Source: Acidimicrobiia bacterium
GTDB lineage: Bacteria; Actinomycetota; Acidimicrobiia; Spongiisociales; ZC4RG35
NCBI GenBank assembly: GCA_003230435.1
Contig: QIDW01000297.1
Location: forward strand, 1 to 7,080
Reading direction: 5' to 3'
DNA: 7,080 nt
Shown here: positions 5,090 to 7,080 of the stretch, in pieces
How the letters are laid out: each line of letters begins with the position of its first letter
Numbering within the stretch: position 1 is the first letter of the stretch
Position numbers and translations under genes: made by a program
Notes under the pieces: model-generated
What the model was told of the DNA's origin: nothing
What the model saw: only the letters and a program-made list of their open reading frames with translations
The model's database searches: none

Positions 5090-7080
5090 ATGCGTGGACG
5101 TGATCAGACATTTCTTGCTGACCTCATCGGCCCTGAGGACAAGGCCATCGAGGCAGTCGTCGGCCGATACCAGCGAGTTGCACCTGCGGTCACAAGGCTC
5201 GCCCGGAGTCTTTCCGACAACCCAAACCTTCGAGTGCGTCTTGGTTCGGAGAGCGCCGCTTCACCGGATGAGGTCGTCTGCGACCCTCGGATCTTCCAAG
5301 CCGCCTACCACCGCAACGCCCCGGTTACGCCCGACGAAGTCGCCCTCGCTTCGGCTCTCCACGAGGTGATGCACCTGGTTTCCACAAATCTGGATGAGCA
5401 GAGGCCCCTCCCCGACGACTGGCCCATCGAGGGAGACGTTGCCGAGGGTGTTGAGCTCGATCTGCTGACGGCTTTGGAACGGACCGAGAAGCCTGTGGCC
5501 GAGATCATCTTTTTCAGCCTCGAGGACGCCCGACAGGAGAAACAAGGTCTTTCCGCTTACCCCGGCGCGCGATCTGTCCTTGAAGACCTCTATAGGTCTT
5601 CCCTCAGCCAGGCCATCTCTAAGTCCGGAGCCCTCAGCCAGTTTGTTTTGGGGTGTTTCCTTCTCACAGGCAGTTACATCGACCGTGAGGTGCTGGAACG
5701 GCGTTTCGAAGCCCACGCGGCCGTGGCCATCGACGACGCAAGTGAGCATTGCCGTCTCGCTGGAGAGACGGACGACCCCTGGTATGTGGCCCAACTCGCA
5801 CTTGAACTCGAAGCGATCGCGCGCACGCACGGTCTGATAGCCGAAGTGCCCGACACGGCAACGAACGCCCAACGCAAACTGGCCGAGGAATCAGACGCCG
5901 AGAAGGCTGCGAGCGGAGTGGACACTGTCCGGCTGATCTCGCCCATAGTTTTGGACGCAGACTCGTATCAAGACACTAAACGCGCCGCCGAAACCCGCTC
6001 CGGGCTGTCCGACCGCAGAGGAGCTTCCGACTTTGCCGGCGACGAATCGACCGATCAACTGCTGCGCGTCAGCCAGGCACCCGAAGTATTCCTGCCGACC
6101 GGTCAGAGTGGAAAACTCCTGGTGACACCCATCCCGCGCTCCTTCACTGCGTTCAACGCGGAGGGCCTCGAGTCGATGAAGGCAGCGGCCCAACGATGGA
6201 AGGTCGCTCAACGGAAAGTCTCCGGTGAGCTTTTTCCCTTGTTCGCCGCCAACCAGAGACGTGGCCTCCGCTCCGGCTTCGATCAGGGCGACGTCTCTCC
6301 CCACGCCGCCCTTTTCATTGGAGCCGGGCTCTATCAGAGGCTGTACGAGCGTCGCGCGGCACGGAGCAGACGTCGTTATGCGGTTTCACTTCTTGTGGAC
6401 GCCTCGGCGTCGATGCTGAGTCCCGGTCGCAGCCAAGGGCCAGGAACATCTTGGGCGATGCCCGCCGCCCTCCTCGGCGCATGGACCATGGCCCGACTCT
6501 GCGACGAACTGCAGATCGACTTCGAGGTAGCCCTCTTCAACCGCGGTTTCGCCGCCAAACCAGAGGACACCGAGGACAGCTTCCGACACGCCCGATCCGC
6601 CGCAACCGCCGGTCTTCGCCAAACGCAAGGAACTGCAGCCGACAGGCTCACCACCACAGTGAACCACTACATGGTCAAACCATTCGACAGACGATGGCGC
6701 GACGCTGAGCCGGCACTGGCCGGTCTCTTCTTCACAGCGGCTGAACCGAAGAAGGCGGCCGCGCTGGCGCGGCGGAAAGCCGACAGCGCACCACCAGTAT
6801 CACTCTTCGAAAAGGCCGCCAACGTTGATGAGTTCAACATCATTCACGCCGCCGATCGCATGGGGCGTATTGGCGCCGACGTCAGACTTCTCATGGTCCT
6901 CGCTGATGGGATGACTCGTGGCTCGGTGGAAGCGCTCAGCAAGTCGGTCTCGTCTGTTGAGGCTGCCGGAACCACGGTCATCGGGATAGGCATCGGCGAT
7001 CACACCGTCGACGACGCCTACCAGCGCCATGAGGTGGTTGAGGAGCCCGACCAGTTGGCCAAAGCGATGGTGGATGGGAC
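5090..7080 (+). CDS. CobT/NorD-like von Willebrand A protein with N-terminal HExxH zincin signature, partial
   Basis: The frame stays open from ATG 5090 to the right edge, giving at least 663 residues; the C-terminus is missing. The N-terminal part has HEVMH at residues 91-95 and, about 50 residues later, Glu145 in SLEDARQE. This is a gluzincin-like arrangement, and the EDAR segment recalls the V-E-x-A-R-V-E of cobaltochelatase subunit CobT. Residues about 250-310 are polar and probably flexible. Residues 381-402 (LFPLFAANQRRG, then FDQGDVSP) resemble the CobT/NorD segment before the VWA domain. The VWA domain begins with VSLLVDASASM, in which D437-S439-S441 form the MIDAS metal site. It continues through a long insert, then FNIIHAADRM, LLMVLADG (Asp606) and IGIGIGDHT, closely following the CobT C-terminus. 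Such proteins usually work with a MoxR/CobS-type AAA+ ATPase; none is in view. An in-frame TAG at 5081 makes ATG 5090 the first possible start. Whether it is a chelatase subunit is unresolved. Confidence 0.85.
   Translation, partial: MRGRDQTFLADLIGPEDKAIEAVVGRYQRVAPAVTRLARSLSDNPNLRVRLGSESAASPDEVVCDPRIFQAAYHRNAPVTPDEVALASALHEVMHLVSTNLDEQRPLPDDWPIEGDVAEGVELDLLTALERTEKPVAEIIFFSLEDARQEKQGLSAYPGARSVLEDLYRSSLSQAISKSGALSQFVLGCFLLTGSYIDREVLERRFEAHAAVAIDDASEHCRLAGETDDPWYVAQLALELEAIARTHGLIAEVPDTATNAQRKLAEESDAEKAASGVDTVRLISPIVLDADSYQDTKRAAETRSGLSDRRGASDFAGDESTDQLLRVSQAPEVFLPTGQSGKLLVTPIPRSFTAFNAEGLESMKAAAQRWKVAQRKVSGELFPLFAANQRRGLRSGFDQGDVSPHAALFIGAGLYQRLYERRAARSRRRYAVSLLVDASASMLSPGRSQGPGTSWAMPAALLGAWTMARLCDELQIDFEVALFNRGFAAKPEDTEDSFRHARSAATAGLRQTQGTAADRLTTTVNHYMVKPFDRRWRDAEPALAGLFFTAAEPKKAAALARRKADSAPPVSLFEKAANVDEFNIIHAADRMGRIGADVRLLMVLADGMTRGSVEALSKSVSSVEAAGTTVIGIGIGDHTVDDAYQRHEVVEEPDQLAKAMVDG

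Noticed and set aside
5261..5872. A 203-residue minus-strand reading frame
   Set aside because: It is antisense to the zincin-like part of the CobT-like gene, which has the HExxH and EDAR motifs in the correct frame.

Overview
The window looks like ordinary chromosomal DNA from a moderately GC-rich actinobacterium, possibly one of the Acidimicrobiia. The evidence is an F420-dependent luciferase-type oxidoreductase, a lipoprotein with a poly-threonine linker, GTG starts, and probable leaderless genes, in which a TANNNT -10 box lies 6-8 nt before the start codon. No insertion sequence, phage gene, CRISPR array, tRNA or rRNA is visible. The assignment is an inference from gene content; no marker gene is present.

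Layout. Positions 1-2916 hold four genes on the minus strand, read from right to left: a four-helix DUF2269/CopD-like membrane protein, a DUF4015-type putative glycoside hydrolase made as a lipoprotein, an LLM-class F420-dependent oxidoreductase, and a PEBP (YbhB/YbcL-like) protein cut by the left edge. The gaps are short, so co-transcription is possible, but two of the genes also appear to have their own -10 box. A 78-nt divergent promoter region (2917-2994) leads on the plus strand to two small envelope-type hypothetical genes (2995-3369 and 3401-3751). The second converges on a minus-strand M16 zinc peptidase (3748-5004), and the two stop codons share three bases. An 85-nt divergent region with repeated ACGCC/GAGAC elements (5005-5089) separates the peptidase from a long plus-strand gene (5090 to beyond 7080). 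That gene encodes a CobT/NorD-like von Willebrand A protein that keeps an HExxH...E zinc-peptidase signature in its N-terminal part. It reads through the right edge without a stop.

How the genes work together. No single pathway ties the genes together. The membrane protein, lipoprotein and two small genes point to the cell envelope. The M16 peptidase and the VWA protein share a promoter region and are both metal-dependent proteins, but any functional link is speculative. The most informative observations are the intact zincin signature in the CobT-like protein, the repeated leaderless promoter arrangement, and the inverted and direct repeats in the two divergent control regions. I see no clearly new system.
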